Translations under genes and position numbers: made by a program
The notes under the pieces: model-generated
What the model saw: the letters and a program-made list of their open reading frames with translations, nothing else
Told to the model about the DNA's origin: nothing
Databases searched by the model: none
In this document: one piece after another, positions 35,805 through 45,162 of the stretch
Numbering within the stretch: position 1 is the stretch's first letter
Layout: each line of letters starts with the position of its first letter
DNA from: an uncultured Clostridia bacterium
Lineage (GTDB): Bacteria; Bacillota; Clostridia; Lachnospirales; Lachnospiraceae
Length of the DNA: 64,000 bases
Assembly: GCA_948467395.1 (NCBI GenBank)
Contig: CAOKDX010000005.1
Coordinates: 62,001 to 126,000, forward strand
Direction of reading: 5' to 3'

Positions 35805-36353
35805 ATGGATCACGATAAGATAGAACAGGCAGTTAAGCTATTTCTGGAGGGGATAGGCGAAGATGCGGAAAGGGAGGGACTGAAGGACACCCCAAAACGG
35901 ATTGCACAGATGTGTGAGGAGCTATTTGGCGGGTATCGGATGGATGCGGCCGGGCACCTGAGCCGGGTATTTCACTCTGATTCGGGAGATATGGTTGTGG
36001 AAAAGGATATCACCTTCTATTCTGTATGCGAACATCATCTGCTGCCTTTCTTTGGAAAAGTCCATATTGGTTATATTCCGGACGGCAGGGTGGTGGGACT
36101 GAGCAAGCTGGCGCGGACGGTGGAGGTCTATGCCCGGCGCGCCCAGATTCAGGAGCAGCTCACCAGCCAGATTGCCGATGCTCTTATGAATAATCTGTCT
36201 CCCAGGGGAGTTATGGTGTTGGTGGAGGCAGAGCATATGTGTATGAGCATGCGGGGGATAAAGAAACCGGGGTCAAAGACAGCTGTCTATGCGGTCCGGG
36301 GAGTTTTTGAGCAGGACACGGCATTACAGCAGATGTTTATGGGTCTTTTGTGA
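35805..36353 (+). CDS. folE: GTP cyclohydrolase I
   Basis: First enzyme of folate synthesis, converting GTP to dihydroneopterin triphosphate. The 182-residue protein has the zinc ligands in [13 protein letters not shown] (Cys and His) and in [11 protein letters not shown] (the second Cys), with [15 protein letters not shown] between them. Length is typical. It starts the folE...folP-folBK run that is split by a sensor kinase gene. Confidence 0.96.
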   Translation: MDHDKIEQAVKLFLEGIGEDAEREGLKDTPKRIAQMCEELFGGYRMDAAGHLSRVFHSDSGDMVVEKDITFYSVCEHHLLPFFGKVHIGYIPDGRVVGLSKLARTVEVYARRAQIQEQLTSQIADALMNNLSPRGVMVLVEAEHMCMSMRGIKKPGSKTAVYAVRGVFEQDTALQQMFMGLL

Positions 36354-36435
36354 AAATTGATTTATTATATATGATAAAATGGCCTAAACTGCAAATGGTG
36401 CCATAAAAAGTGCGGATTGTACTAGAAATATTGAA

Positions 36436-36472
36436 AAATTACTTCCATGTGGTAATTTATTTTTGCTTGTCC
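36436..36472 (+). terminator. Weak terminator-like hairpin after folE
   Basis: AAATTAC (36436-36442) pairs with GTAATTT (36452-36458) and is followed by ATTTTTGCTTG. The stem has few GC pairs, so it would be leaky at best. Confidence 0.35.
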
Positions 36473-36516
36473 TAATTTTTGGCTGCAAATACTAAATATA
36501 CATGGGAGGAATAGAT

Positions 36517-37806
36517 ATGCTGGGAGGTTCTCTCTATATCGCATTATTTCGAAATACTATCAGTGTGGGGCTGCTCCTCACATTCTTTCTTATGCTGGAT
36601 CGCCCGAGGTGCGTTATGAAAAAGGCTGTTTGCATTTATGCGGTGTTTGGTGTGTTGTTGATTGCCGGGTATAGCCTGTGGTATTATTTTTTTACCGCCA
36701 GCTTTGTACAGTTTGCCAGTCTGTCCAGTTTTCTTACGATCGGGGTGTTTTGCGGGATCATGAGCAGCGAGGTCCTTTATCTGTCTGTGTATAAGATGGC
36801 AGTGGGATTTTATATGTTCTCAGTGTGCACCTTCTGTGGTGTGGATGTGGCCCGGTGGTGGTTTGGGGGAAATCAGTGGGTGGACATCCTTACGCGTCTG
36901 ATATGCACAATACTGATTCTTATCTTTACATGGAAGAAGCTGAGGAAGCTTTTTTTGTCGGGAGTGGATTTCCTGATGGAGGAGATGGATTTGTTCAGCG
37001 CCGTCACGCTCTTTGTCTCGGTGATGATTGGTGCCGTTGTTGCCTACTGGCCGAATCTGCAGGGGTTCTCAGTTTTCAACATGGTACGGGCATTTGTCAC
37101 GCTCTTTATGGCAGGCGTTCTGCAGTACGCCATCTTCCATCTGTACATACATCTCGGACAGGAGCATTATTACCAGCGGGAGAAGGAACTTCTGGAGGTA
37201 AATGAACAGCTCCTGCACCGGCAGATGGAGCTGATGAGGGAGTCAGAGAGAGAGGCGGCGCGAATACGCCATGATGTGCGGCACCATGTGCTTTTGATGA
37301 AGGAATATGTCAGAAAAGAGGAATTTAATAATCTTCTGTATTATCTGGATCAGTACGGGGAGGATGTGGAAAACCGGGAGATAAGAAATATCTGTGGAAA
37401 CCGTGCGGTAAACAGCATCCTGTCAGCGTATGCCCGCAATGCCAGAAACCAGAATATTCAGGTGAGGATGGATGTGAAGCTGGCGGATGGTCTGGCGGTT
37501 CGGGACATTGACTGGATCGCAATTCTTGCCAATGCTTTTGAGAATGCCATTCACGGTTGTATCGATTCTGGAAAGATGGATCGGGAGATCAGCATCTATA
37601 TTGCCGAGAAGGGCAATAAAGTGATTATCCAGTTCTGCAATACCAGTCCCTGTGACATAAGCTTTCGGAAGGGGCTTCCGGTATCGGACAAGGGCAGCGG
37701 ACTTGGGGTGCCTAGCATGATTAAAACCGCGTCGCGGTATGAAGGCCAGACGGATTTTTCCCTGAAGGATGAAAAATTTGTTACAAGGATCCTGCTCAAT
37801 ATGTAG
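36517..37806 (+). CDS. GHKL sensor histidine kinase (AgrC/CitA-like), orphan
   Basis: Membrane sensor kinase of about 429 residues. About six hydrophobic helices fill residues 1-225. A short coiled coil leads to the H-box REAARIRHDVRHHV with His252 as phospho-acceptor, and an ATPase domain of the GHKL type with NAFENAIHGC and GSGLGVPSM. Such kinases normally pair with a LytTR response regulator and often sense peptides; no regulator or peptide gene is adjacent. The ATG at 36517 has GGGAGGA upstream. It stands between folE and folP. Confidence 0.88.
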   Translation: MLGGSLYIALFRNTISVGLLLTFFLMLDRPRCVMKKAVCIYAVFGVLLIAGYSLWYYFFTASFVQFASLSSFLTIGVFCGIMSSEVLYLSVYKMAVGFYMFSVCTFCGVDVARWWFGGNQWVDILTRLICTILILIFTWKKLRKLFLSGVDFLMEEMDLFSAVTLFVSVMIGAVVAYWPNLQGFSVFNMVRAFVTLFMAGVLQYAIFHLYIHLGQEHYYQREKELLEVNEQLLHRQMELMRESEREAARIRHDVRHHVLLMKEYVRKEEFNNLLYYLDQYGEDVENREIRNICGNRAVNSILSAYARNARNQNIQVRMDVKLADGLAVRDIDWIAILANAFENAIHGCIDSGKMDREISIYIAEKGNKVIIQFCNTSPCDISFRKGLPVSDKGSGLGVPSMIKTASRYEGQTDFSLKDEKFVTRILLNM

Positions 37807-37835
37807 ATTGATGATGAAAAGGAGGGAAACGGGGC

Positions 37836-38645
37836 ATGAGGATTGGAACTAAGGAATTTCCGTCAGGAGGACGTACTTATATTATGGGAATACTCAATGT
37901 GACGCCGGATTCGTTTTCGGATGGAGGAAACTATACCGATATTATGTCGGCGGTGGCGCAGGCTGACCGTATGATCGCAGAGGGGGCTGACCTTCTGGAT
38001 GTAGGAGGCGAGTCCACAAGACCGGGACATGTCCGGATCAGTGAGCAGGAGGAAATCCGCCGGGTGGCACCAGTGATCCGGGAGCTGAAGAAACGGTTTG
38101 ACGTGCCGGTATCCATTGATACATATAAAAGTGCAGTGGCAGAAGCTGCCCTGGACGCAGGAGCGGACATGCTCAATGATATATGGGGCTTTCGGGCCGA
38201 TGAGAGAATGGCGGAGCTGGCGGCGGAATACCAGGTTCCGGTATGTCTGATGCATAACCGGGATAATACGGAGTACAGAGATCTGGTCCGTGAGGTTGTG
38301 GAGGATCTCCGGGAATCTGCTGCCATAGCAGAGCGCCACGGCATAGGAAGGGAACGCATTATGCTGGATCCCGGCATCGGTTTCGGCAAGACCTATGAGC
38401 AAAATCTGGTGATGCTGAATCATCTGGAGGATATTGTGGCTATGGGGTATCCGGTGCTGCTGGGAGCCTCCCGCAAGAGTGTCATCGGAAACACGCTGGA
38501 GCTTCCAGTGGCCCAGCGGGAGGAGGGCACCATTGCCACCAGTGTGATAGGTGCGGTGAAGGGGTGTGAATATGTACGCGTCCACGATGTGGAAAAGAAT
38601 GTCCGGGCGCTGCGGATGACAGAGGCAGTTCTCCGGGCGGAGTAA
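37836..38645 (+). CDS. folP: Dihydropteroate synthase
   Basis: Joins p-aminobenzoate to the pterin pyrophosphate; the target of sulfonamides. The 269-residue TIM-barrel protein shows MGILNVTPDSFSDGG, the pterin loop DVGGESTRPGH, NDIWGF and DPGIGFGK, and ends GASRKSVIG with VRVHDV. The GGAGGGAAACGGGGC region gives a ribosome binding site before the ATG. Followed after 20 bases by folB-folK. Confidence 0.96.
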   Translation: MRIGTKEFPSGGRTYIMGILNVTPDSFSDGGNYTDIMSAVAQADRMIAEGADLLDVGGESTRPGHVRISEQEEIRRVAPVIRELKKRFDVPVSIDTYKSAVAEAALDAGADMLNDIWGFRADERMAELAAEYQVPVCLMHNRDNTEYRDLVREVVEDLRESAAIAERHGIGRERIMLDPGIGFGKTYEQNLVMLNHLEDIVAMGYPVLLGASRKSVIGNTLELPVAQREEGTIATSVIGAVKGCEYVRVHDVEKNVRALRMTEAVLRAE

Positions 38646-38665
38646 GGAGCAAAGGGGGATGTGGT

Positions 38666-39493
38666 GTGGATCAGATCCGAATTGAAAATCTGGAAGTATA
38701 CGCCCATCATGGCGTGTTAAAGGAAGAAAACACGCTGGGGCAGAAGTTTCTTGTATCGCTGGTGCTCTATACAGATACGGCACGGGCGGGCAGAAGAGAT
38801 GATCTGTGCTATTCGGTGAATTATGCCGATGTGGCTCATTTTGTGGAAAAGCAGATGAAGGAGAGAAATTATAAGCTCATCGAGGCCGTGGCGGAACAGC
38901 TGGCAGAGGAAATCCTTCTGGAGTTTTCTCTTGTCAGCAGGGTCTGCGTCGAGATCCGGAAGCCCTGGGCGCCCATTCTGCTTCCTCTGGATTATGTGTC
39001 CGTAAGGATCGTGCGGGGCTGGAGCAGGGTATGTCTTTCTGTAGGTTCTAATATGGGAGACAGGAAGGAAAATATAGCAAATGCGGTCCGGGCACTCCGT
39101 GAAGACAGACGCATTCGAAATATAATGGAATCGGAACTTATCCGGACGGAGCCTTACGGGTATACGGAACAGGAAGATTTCCTGAACGGGGCAGTCTGCC
39201 TTGAGACGATATATCAGCCGGCGGAGCTGCTGGCGCGGATTCACGAGATCGAGGAGGCGGGACACCGGGAGAGAAAGATCCGCTGGGGCCCCCGCACGAT
39301 CGATCTGGATATACTTCTATATGGAGAGGAACGAATCCAGACAGAGGAGCTGGTGATTCCCCACAGGGAAATGCATCTGCGGGACTTTGTACTGAGACCG
39401 CTGGTACAGATCGCCCCCTGGGCGGTACATCCTGTGCTGCACAAAACCATTTATGAACTTTTTCAGGAGAGAGAGGACGGCAGGAATGATTGA
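38666..39493 (+). CDS. folK: Bifunctional dihydroneopterin aldolase / HPPK
   Basis: A fusion of two consecutive folate enzymes in 275 residues. Residues 1 to about 118 are FolB (IRIENLEVYAHHGVLKEE; NYKLIEAVAEQLAEEIL), and the remainder is the pyrophosphokinase FolK (CLSVGSNMGDRKENI; the ATP-binding RWGPRTIDLDILLYG; VIPHREMHLRDFVL). The start is GTG with AAGGGGGATG before it. Its last 8 bases overlap pheA, so the two are translated together. Confidence 0.95.
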   Translation: MDQIRIENLEVYAHHGVLKEENTLGQKFLVSLVLYTDTARAGRRDDLCYSVNYADVAHFVEKQMKERNYKLIEAVAEQLAEEILLEFSLVSRVCVEIRKPWAPILLPLDYVSVRIVRGWSRVCLSVGSNMGDRKENIANAVRALREDRRIRNIMESELIRTEPYGYTEQEDFLNGAVCLETIYQPAELLARIHEIEEAGHRERKIRWGPRTIDLDILLYGEERIQTEELVIPHREMHLRDFVLRPLVQIAPWAVHPVLHKTIYELFQEREDGRND

Positions 39494-40613
39494 TTTGTCA
39501 GTATCAAGAGAACGGATTGACGAGATAGACAGCCAGATTGTCGCATTATTTGAGCAGAGAATGGCAGTGGCCAATGAGGTTGCCAGATATAAGATGGAGA
39601 CTGGCAGAAAAGTATATGACCGGCAGCGGGAGGAAGAGAAGCTGGAGTGTCTGTCTGCCATGTCTCACGGTGCATTTAATGAACATGCCGTCAGGGAGCT
39701 GTTCAGCCAGATTATGTCTATCAGCCGAAAATACCAGTATGGTGTGCTGCCCCACACGGAGGATGTGACGGACTTTGTCCGGAAAGACAGCATTGCCGCG
39801 GATTCCGGTACAAAGGTATATTATTTTGGCGCTCCGGGCTCCCATACCCAGCAGGCTATGGAGAATTTCTTCGAGCCACAGGTCCGGGGGATCAGCTGCC
39901 AGAGCTTTCAGGGAGTGATGGCGGCAGTACAGGATGGGACGGCGGATTATGGCGTCCTTCCCATAGAGAATTCCTCTACCGGGGGGATTACGGCAAACTA
40001 CGATCTTCTTCTGGATTTTAGGAACGCCATTGTGGGACAGTATGTAATGAAGATCGAACAGTGCCTGGTGGGGCTGCCGGGAGCATCTCTCAAGGGAATC
40101 CGGACGGTGTACTCCCATCCTCAGGGACTGGCCCAGTGCAGCATGTATATGAATGAGCACCCGGAATATACCGGTATCGAATATGGCAGTACGGCTGCCG
40201 CGGCACAGAAGGTGGCGGCGGATCAGGATCCGGCCCAGGCGGCCATTGCCAGCCGGCGGGCGGCAGGTGAATATGGACTGGAGGTGCTGGCAGACGGCAT
40301 CCAGCAGGAAAAAAATAATTGTACGCGGTTTATTGTGATCGGACAGAGGGAAATCTATACGCCGGCCAGCAGCAAGCTGGCGATGTGTATCGAGCTTCCT
40401 CATAAGAGCGGAAGCCTGTACCGGATCCTTTCTCATTTTCTCTATAATGACCTGAACCTGACGCAGATTGAATCCCGTCCGATTCCGGGAAGGAACTGGG
40501 AGTACCGTTTCTTCGTGGATGTGGAAGGAAATCTTGATGAGCCGGCGGTGCAGAATGCACTGCGGGGGATTAAGGAAGAAGCGGCGTTTATGAGGGTGCT
40601 GGGGAACTTTTAG
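39486..40613 (+). CDS. pheA: Chorismate mutase / prephenate dehydratase (P-protein)
   Basis: Phenylalanine biosynthesis enzyme of about 375 residues. An N-terminal AroQ chorismate mutase (residues 1-90, SRERIDEIDSQIVALFEQRM, RQREEEKL), a prephenate dehydratase domain (residues about 115-290, YFGAPGSHTQQA, GVLPIENSSTGGI) and an ACT domain (ELPHKSGSLYRILSHF, ESRPIPGRNWEYRF) occur in order. The ACT domain provides feedback inhibition by phenylalanine. The ATG at 39486 matches the standard mutase start; a longer frame lies inside folK. Confidence 0.95.
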   Translation: MIDLSVSRERIDEIDSQIVALFEQRMAVANEVARYKMETGRKVYDRQREEEKLECLSAMSHGAFNEHAVRELFSQIMSISRKYQYGVLPHTEDVTDFVRKDSIAADSGTKVYYFGAPGSHTQQAMENFFEPQVRGISCQSFQGVMAAVQDGTADYGVLPIENSSTGGITANYDLLLDFRNAIVGQYVMKIEQCLVGLPGASLKGIRTVYSHPQGLAQCSMYMNEHPEYTGIEYGSTAAAAQKVAADQDPAQAAIASRRAAGEYGLEVLADGIQQEKNNCTRFIVIGQREIYTPASSKLAMCIELPHKSGSLYRILSHFLYNDLNLTQIESRPIPGRNWEYRFFVDVEGNLDEPAVQNALRGIKEEAAFMRVLGNF

Positions 40614-40746
40614 GTATTTTTCCGCAGCCGGACAGTTTTCACAGATTCACCACATTTTAATCACAAACCATTCAAAAAATTTACAGAATAAGCACACATT
40701 TTTTCCGTATGATAAGAACAAATCAAAGGAAAGGATGTGTGTTTTT

Positions 40747-41922
40747 ATGAAGAGAATGGTGAAACTTGTGGCAGGTGCGGCTGCGTTCGGGATAATTGCA
40801 GGAACTACATTTCAGGGGGTGAATATGGCGGCGGATAACCTGTTTGGTCCGGGGACAGAGATTGTGCAGGACAAACAGGATGATCAGGTGAAGCTGTCCG
40901 CCACAAGTGTTGTCAATACAAACGGCTCGGGAACAGCAGATGTATCACAGATCGCAGAACAGGTACTTCCCTCTATTGTGGCCATTGATGTGACCCAGCA
41001 GGTCACCAGCTATACGCCCTTTGGCCCACAGAGCAGTGAGGCGGGCGGCAGCGGCTCCGGCATTATTATAGCGGAAAAGGATGGCAGGCTGTACATCGCT
41101 ACAAACAATCACGTAGTGCAGGATACGGATAGTGTAACGATACGTTTTGCCAATGACAAGACGGCGAAAGCTGCCATTCGGGGAACGGACCCCTCTCATG
41201 ATCTGGCGGTAGTGGAGGTGGATAAGAAGGAACTGACAGAAGATACGCTGTCTGCCATTAAGGTGGCGACGGTAGGCGACAGCAGCGCTACAAAGGTGGG
41301 AGAGCAGGCTATCGCCATCGGAAATGCCCTCGGGTACGGCACCAGTGTCACGGTGGGGTATATCAGCGCCAAAGACAGGGAGATTGATATGGAGGACAGC
41401 AGCAGTATCAAGCTTCTTCAGACAGATGCTGCCATCAATCCCGGCAACAGCGGCGGAGCGCTGGTGAACGGCAGCGGGGAAGTGATCGGGATCAATTCCT
41501 CCAAATTTGCCTCCGAGGAGATTGAGGGTATGGGTTTTGCCATTCCGATGGCAACGGCGGAGCCTATCCTGACTAAGCTGATGAATCAGGAGAAGATTGC
41601 GGAAGAAGAGCAGGCCTATCTCGGTATCACGGGAAGAAATGTCACCGGTGAATACACAGAATACTATGGAATGCCGGAGGGCATCTATATCTCGGAGGTG
41701 ACAGAAGGATCTCCGGCACAGAAGGCAGGACTCTCAAGAGGCGCCATAATTACGGAGATCAATGGCGATCCGGTAAAGACCGTAGAAGAGCTGCAGACGA
41801 AGCTGACTCAGTGCAAGGCCGGCGATAAGGGGAGCATTACGATCCAGATTGCAGACGGGGGAAAATATAAGGAGAAGTCCGTAACGGTGACCTTCGGTAA
41901 AAAGGAATCCACTTCCAGGTAG
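40747..41922 (+). CDS. htrA: HtrA/DegP-type serine protease with PDZ domain
   Basis: Membrane-anchored extracytoplasmic protease and chaperone of about 391 residues. One N-terminal helix (about residues 6-24) anchors it. The catalytic triad is His122 in ATNNHVVQ, Asp152 in HDLAVVEV and Ser235 in INPGNSGGAL. A PDZ domain follows (YISEVTEGSPAQKAGLSRG; PVKTVEELQ). The ATG at 40747 begins the natural signal anchor MKRMVKL; a slightly longer form from 40735 is possible with AAAGGA close by. It stands alone between pheA and miaB. Confidence 0.94.
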   Translation: MKRMVKLVAGAAAFGIIAGTTFQGVNMAADNLFGPGTEIVQDKQDDQVKLSATSVVNTNGSGTADVSQIAEQVLPSIVAIDVTQQVTSYTPFGPQSSEAGGSGSGIIIAEKDGRLYIATNNHVVQDTDSVTIRFANDKTAKAAIRGTDPSHDLAVVEVDKKELTEDTLSAIKVATVGDSSATKVGEQAIAIGNALGYGTSVTVGYISAKDREIDMEDSSSIKLLQTDAAINPGNSGGALVNGSGEVIGINSSKFASEEIEGMGFAIPMATAEPILTKLMNQEKIAEEEQAYLGITGRNVTGEYTEYYGMPEGIYISEVTEGSPAQKAGLSRGAIITEINGDPVKTVEELQTKLTQCKAGDKGSITIQIADGGKYKEKSVTVTFGKKESTSR

Positions 41923-41966
41923 CTTTTTTCACAATTTTGTGTTACACTATATTTATCAATATCTGT

Positions 41967-42013
41967 CAGCAGGCCTGCCGGGACCGTGTATATCATGGGC
42001 GGCGGGTCTGCTG
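41967..42013 (+). terminator. Stem-loop between htrA and miaB
   Basis: A 14-position stem with one mismatch and one G-U pairs 41967-41980 with 42000-42013 (CAGCAG with CTGCTG at its base). It is followed by ATCTTATAATTTTATC and not by a clean T run, so it may be a terminator of htrA or a structure in the miaB leader. Confidence 0.55.
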
Positions 42014-42040
42014 ATCTTATAATTTTATCAGGAGGATATT

Positions 42041-43486
42041 ATGTTTGATCTTCAACGACTGGAACTTGTGGACACAGAGGGGACGGTTCCGGCATCCGAG
42101 CCGGAACGGCAGTATTATTATATGAAGAAATGCCGTGAGTGGGCAGAGCAGGAGAGGGTTCGTATGGGGCGCCCCCTTACTATGTCCATACAGACGCTGG
42201 GATGTCAGATGAATGCCAAAGATTCAGAGAAAATAACGGCTGTTCTGGCCTATGTTGGTTATCAGGAGACAGAGTCGCCGTCAGCGGACTTTGTCCTCTT
42301 CAATACCTGCACGGTGCGGGAGAACGCCAACATGAAAATATATGGCAGGCTCGGTTATCTCAAGAATGAGAAAAAAAAGAATCCTGGGATGAAGATAGCG
42401 CTCTGCGGCTGTATGATGCAGGAACCGGACGAGGTAGAGCGGGTCAGGAAAAGCGGTCCCCTTGTGGATCTGGTATTTGGAACCCATAATATATACCGGC
42501 TGGCGGAACTCCTGTACCTGCAGATCTGTTCAGGACAGCCGGTAGTAGAGGTCTGGGAGGAGGCGGAGGGGATTGTGGAAGACCTTCCTGGCAGGCGGAA
42601 GTATCCTTTCAAGACCGGGGTAAATATTATGTTTGGCTGCAATAATTTCTGCAGCTACTGTATCGTCCCCTATGTCCGCGGACGGGAGCGGAGCCGTGAG
42701 CCGGGAGAGATTCTGGATGAGATTCGGGGACTGGTGAAGGATGGCGTGGTGGAGGTAATGCTTCTGGGGCAGAATGTCAATTCTTATGGTAAGACACTGG
42801 CGGACAAGCTGTCTTTCGCCGAACTTCTCCGTCAGGTAAATGAGATACCTGGGCTGCAGAGGATCCGCTTTATGACCTCCCATCCAAAGGATTTGTCGGA
42901 GGAGCTTATCGCCGCCATGGCGGAATGCGGCAAGGTATGCCGTCATCTTCATCTTCCGCTGCAGTCCGGCAGCACGGAGATCCTGCGGAGGATGAACCGC
43001 AGATACACAAAAGAGGGGTATCTGGAGCTGGTGTCACGAATTCGTGACAGGATTCCTGATATTTCACTGACTACAGATATTATCGTGGGATTTCCGGGAG
43101 AGACAGAGGAAGATTTCCAGGAGACGCTGGATGTCGTCCGCAGGGTGCGGTACGACAGTGCCTATACATTTATCTATTCAAAACGGACCGGAACCCCGGC
43201 AGCCGCCATGGAGAATCAGGTGCCGGAGGCGGTTGTAAAGGATCGCTTCTCCCGCCTGCTGAAAGAGGTACAGGAAATCGCGGCGGAGATTACGGACAGC
43301 CGGGTGGGTCAGACTCTGCCGGTGCTTCTGGAAGAGGTAAATGCACAGGATGACAGACTGATCACGGGACGGCTGTCCAATAATGCGGTAGTACACTGCA
43401 GGGCAGGATCGGACCAGATTGGCCGGATCCTCCCTGTCAGGCTGACAGAGAGCAGGGGATTTTATTATATGGGTGAGATTGTATAG
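42041..43486 (+). CDS. miaB: tRNA-2-methylthio-N6-dimethylallyladenosine synthase
   Basis: Radical SAM methylthiotransferase of 481 residues that modifies A37 of some tRNAs. The N-terminal UPF0004 domain has TLGCQMNAKDSEKI, FNTCTVRENA and ALCGCMMQ, whose cysteines hold the second cluster; the SAM cluster is in FGCNNFCSYCIVPYVRG; LPLQSGSTEILRRMNR follows; a TRAM domain closes the protein (LLEEVN..., LTESRGFYYMGE). CAGGAGG precedes the ATG. Monocistronic, ending at the strong terminator downstream. Confidence 0.96.
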   Translation: MFDLQRLELVDTEGTVPASEPERQYYYMKKCREWAEQERVRMGRPLTMSIQTLGCQMNAKDSEKITAVLAYVGYQETESPSADFVLFNTCTVRENANMKIYGRLGYLKNEKKKNPGMKIALCGCMMQEPDEVERVRKSGPLVDLVFGTHNIYRLAELLYLQICSGQPVVEVWEEAEGIVEDLPGRRKYPFKTGVNIMFGCNNFCSYCIVPYVRGRERSREPGEILDEIRGLVKDGVVEVMLLGQNVNSYGKTLADKLSFAELLRQVNEIPGLQRIRFMTSHPKDLSEELIAAMAECGKVCRHLHLPLQSGSTEILRRMNRRYTKEGYLELVSRIRDRIPDISLTTDIIVGFPGETEEDFQETLDVVRRVRYDSAYTFIYSKRTGTPAAAMENQVPEAVVKDRFSRLLKEVQEIAAEITDSRVGQTLPVLLEEVNAQDDRLITGRLSNNAVVHCRAGSDQIGRILPVRLTESRGFYYMGEIV

Positions 43487-43544
43487 AGAATGGAAGGTAA
43501 AGGGGAAAGTGGGATAAAAAGAGAAAAGGGTTTCGGTAATAATT

Positions 43545-43579
43545 CCGGGCGGTGTAATTGGGCCGCCCGGGGTTTTTTT
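43545..43579 (+). terminator. Terminator of miaB, shared with the cyclophilin gene
   Basis: CCGGGCGG (43545-43552) pairs with CCGCCCGG (43563-43570), followed by GG and seven T residues. The cyclophilin gene converges on it from the other side. Confidence 0.9.
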
Positions 43580-43595
43580 ATGAAAAGATCATTTT

Positions 43596-44120
43596 TCAGC
43601 TTTTCTCCGGTTCCGGATAGTCCTTCCCGAAGGTTTCAACCGTTACTTCTTTCATGACTACGGGCGCCAGCGGAGCGTCACTCCAGTCCGTGCCGCAGGA
43701 TGCGATTTTATTCACGATATCCATGCCTTCCGTGATCTTGCCAAAGGCCGCATAGGAGCCGTCCAGGTGAGGGGAATCCTTGTGCATAATAAAGAACTGG
43801 GAGCCGGCGGAATCCGGATCCTGCGCACGGGCCATGGAGAGCACGCCCGCACTGTGCTTCAGGGGATTGTCAAATCCGTTGGAGGAGAATTCGCCGGGGA
43901 TGCAGTAGTCCGGGCCGCCGGTCCCGTTACCTGACGGATCGCCGCCCTGGATCATAAACCCCTCGATGACACGGTGAAAGGTAAGGCCGTTATAAAAGCC
44001 CTTTTTTACAAGGGAAATAAAATTATTTACTGTGTTGGGAGCGGTATCGGGATACAGCTCAAGTTTCATTACATCATTATTTTCCATTTCAATTGTTACA
44101 ATAGGATTTTCATTTGCCAT
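43596..44120 (-). CDS. Peptidyl-prolyl cis-trans isomerase (cyclophilin type)
   Basis: Cytoplasmic protein-folding enzyme of 174 residues without signal peptide. The cyclophilin core shows TFHRVIEGFMIQGGDPSGNGTGG, GVLSMARAQDPDSAGSQFFI and SYAAFGKITEGMD. The catalytic Arg is in FHRV. It has an AAAGGAAAA type ribosome binding site and stands alone between miaB and the sporulation operon. Confidence 0.95.
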   Translation of the reverse strand: MANENPIVTIEMENNDVMKLELYPDTAPNTVNNFISLVKKGFYNGLTFHRVIEGFMIQGGDPSGNGTGGPDYCIPGEFSSNGFDNPLKHSAGVLSMARAQDPDSAGSQFFIMHKDSPHLDGSYAAFGKITEGMDIVNKIASCGTDWSDAPLAPVVMKEVTVETFGKDYPEPEKS

Positions 44121-44248
44121 TTTTCGATTTTCCTTTCCATATTATTATAAATTATGTCATTGCCCGACAGTGTCAGCGTATATTTGCTTACACCATCGGG
44201 TTTTATTGTAAAAGATTTTCGTATATTATGCAAGCGGAGAATGAATTC

Positions 44249-44324
44249 TGTCGAAACATACAGATAAATATAGCGTTTTCCCACTGCCTGTTTGACAAAA
44301 AATGCAGGCAATGCCTTATATAAT
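44249..44324 (+). promoter_or_regulatory. Spo0A-dependent-type promoter of spoIIGA-sigE
   Basis: TTGACA (44292-44297) and TATAAT (44319-44324) are separated by 21 bases, too far for ordinary sigma-A use but close to the 22-base spacing of the Spo0A-activated spoIIG promoter of Bacillus subtilis. A perfect 0A box TGTCGAA lies at 44249-44255, and TGACAAA (44293-44299) overlapping the -35 box matches six of seven positions. This mirrors the two Spo0A sites of spoIIG. Confidence 0.8.
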
Positions 44325-44350
44325 TACCTCATAAAAAGAAGGGATGCAAA

Positions 44351-45157
44351 ATGAAGATTTATCTGGATGTTTTTTTTCTGGTAAATTCAGCGGTAAATTT
44401 TTCTGTCTTAGTGATGGAGAGCTTTTTCCAGAAGAAACGGATTCATCTGATACGCCTTCTGGGGGCGGCGGCTCTCGGCGGTGTTCTGGTTACCCTGTTC
44501 CTTATATCCGGCATTCACAGGTATCGGCTGCTGTCGTTTCTGGTATACGGCGCCGGCAGTGCCGGTCTGGTCCGATTCGCATTTGGAAGAACCACCGTGC
44601 GCATATGGGGGAGGAACTTCATTCTGTTCTATATCACCTCTTTTCTTTTGTCCGGAGTTCTGCATTACATACAGAGTATTACAAGACAGCAGGGAAACCT
44701 GATACTGATCCTGTCAGGGACAGGGGCAGTTCTTTATGCTGTATACCGTTTCCTTCCGGCCATTCGGCGGAGTGAGAGGCGCAAAGCGCTGTATTTGCCG
44801 GTGTGTCTGCAGCATGGGGGAAAGAAGGTACGGGGCAGCGGACTTCTGGATACGGGAAACCACCTGAAGGAGCCCTTCAGCGGGAAACCGGTGGTGATCA
44901 GCGGGCCGGATTTTGTAACACCTCTTTTTGCCGGGGAAGAGCCACTTTTTCGCTATATTCCATTTCATGCCATTGGGACGGAGTGCGGGACCCTCCGGGC
45001 ATTTCAGGCAGAATGCCTGGAATTAAGGGGGGAGGATGGGATATGGAGCCGGATCGAAAGACCGTGGATCGCCATTGATGATAACCCAGTTTCAGCGGAT
45101 GGGGAATATGAACTGATTCTTCATCCCGATCTAGTACATGGAAGATTAGGAGGATAA
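44351..45157 (+). CDS. spoIIGA: Sigma-E processing peptidase SpoIIGA
   Basis: Membrane aspartic protease that activates pro-sigma-E in the mother cell. The 268-residue protein has about five membrane helices in residues 1-135 and a cytoplasmic protease domain with Asp167 in [12 protein letters not shown], followed by PVVISGPDF and a C-terminal HPDL. The ATG is preceded by AGAAGGGATG. It is 5 bases ahead of sigE and driven by a promoter with Spo0A features. Confidence 0.95.
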   Translation: MKIYLDVFFLVNSAVNFSVLVMESFFQKKRIHLIRLLGAAALGGVLVTLFLISGIHRYRLLSFLVYGAGSAGLVRFAFGRTTVRIWGRNFILFYITSFLLSGVLHYIQSITRQQGNLILILSGTGAVLYAVYRFLPAIRRSERRKALYLPVCLQHGGKKVRGSGLLDTGNHLKEPFSGKPVVISGPDFVTPLFAGEEPLFRYIPFHAIGTECGTLRAFQAECLELRGEDGIWSRIERPWIAIDDNPVSADGEYELILHPDLVHGRLGG

Positions 45158-45162
45158 TTGAT

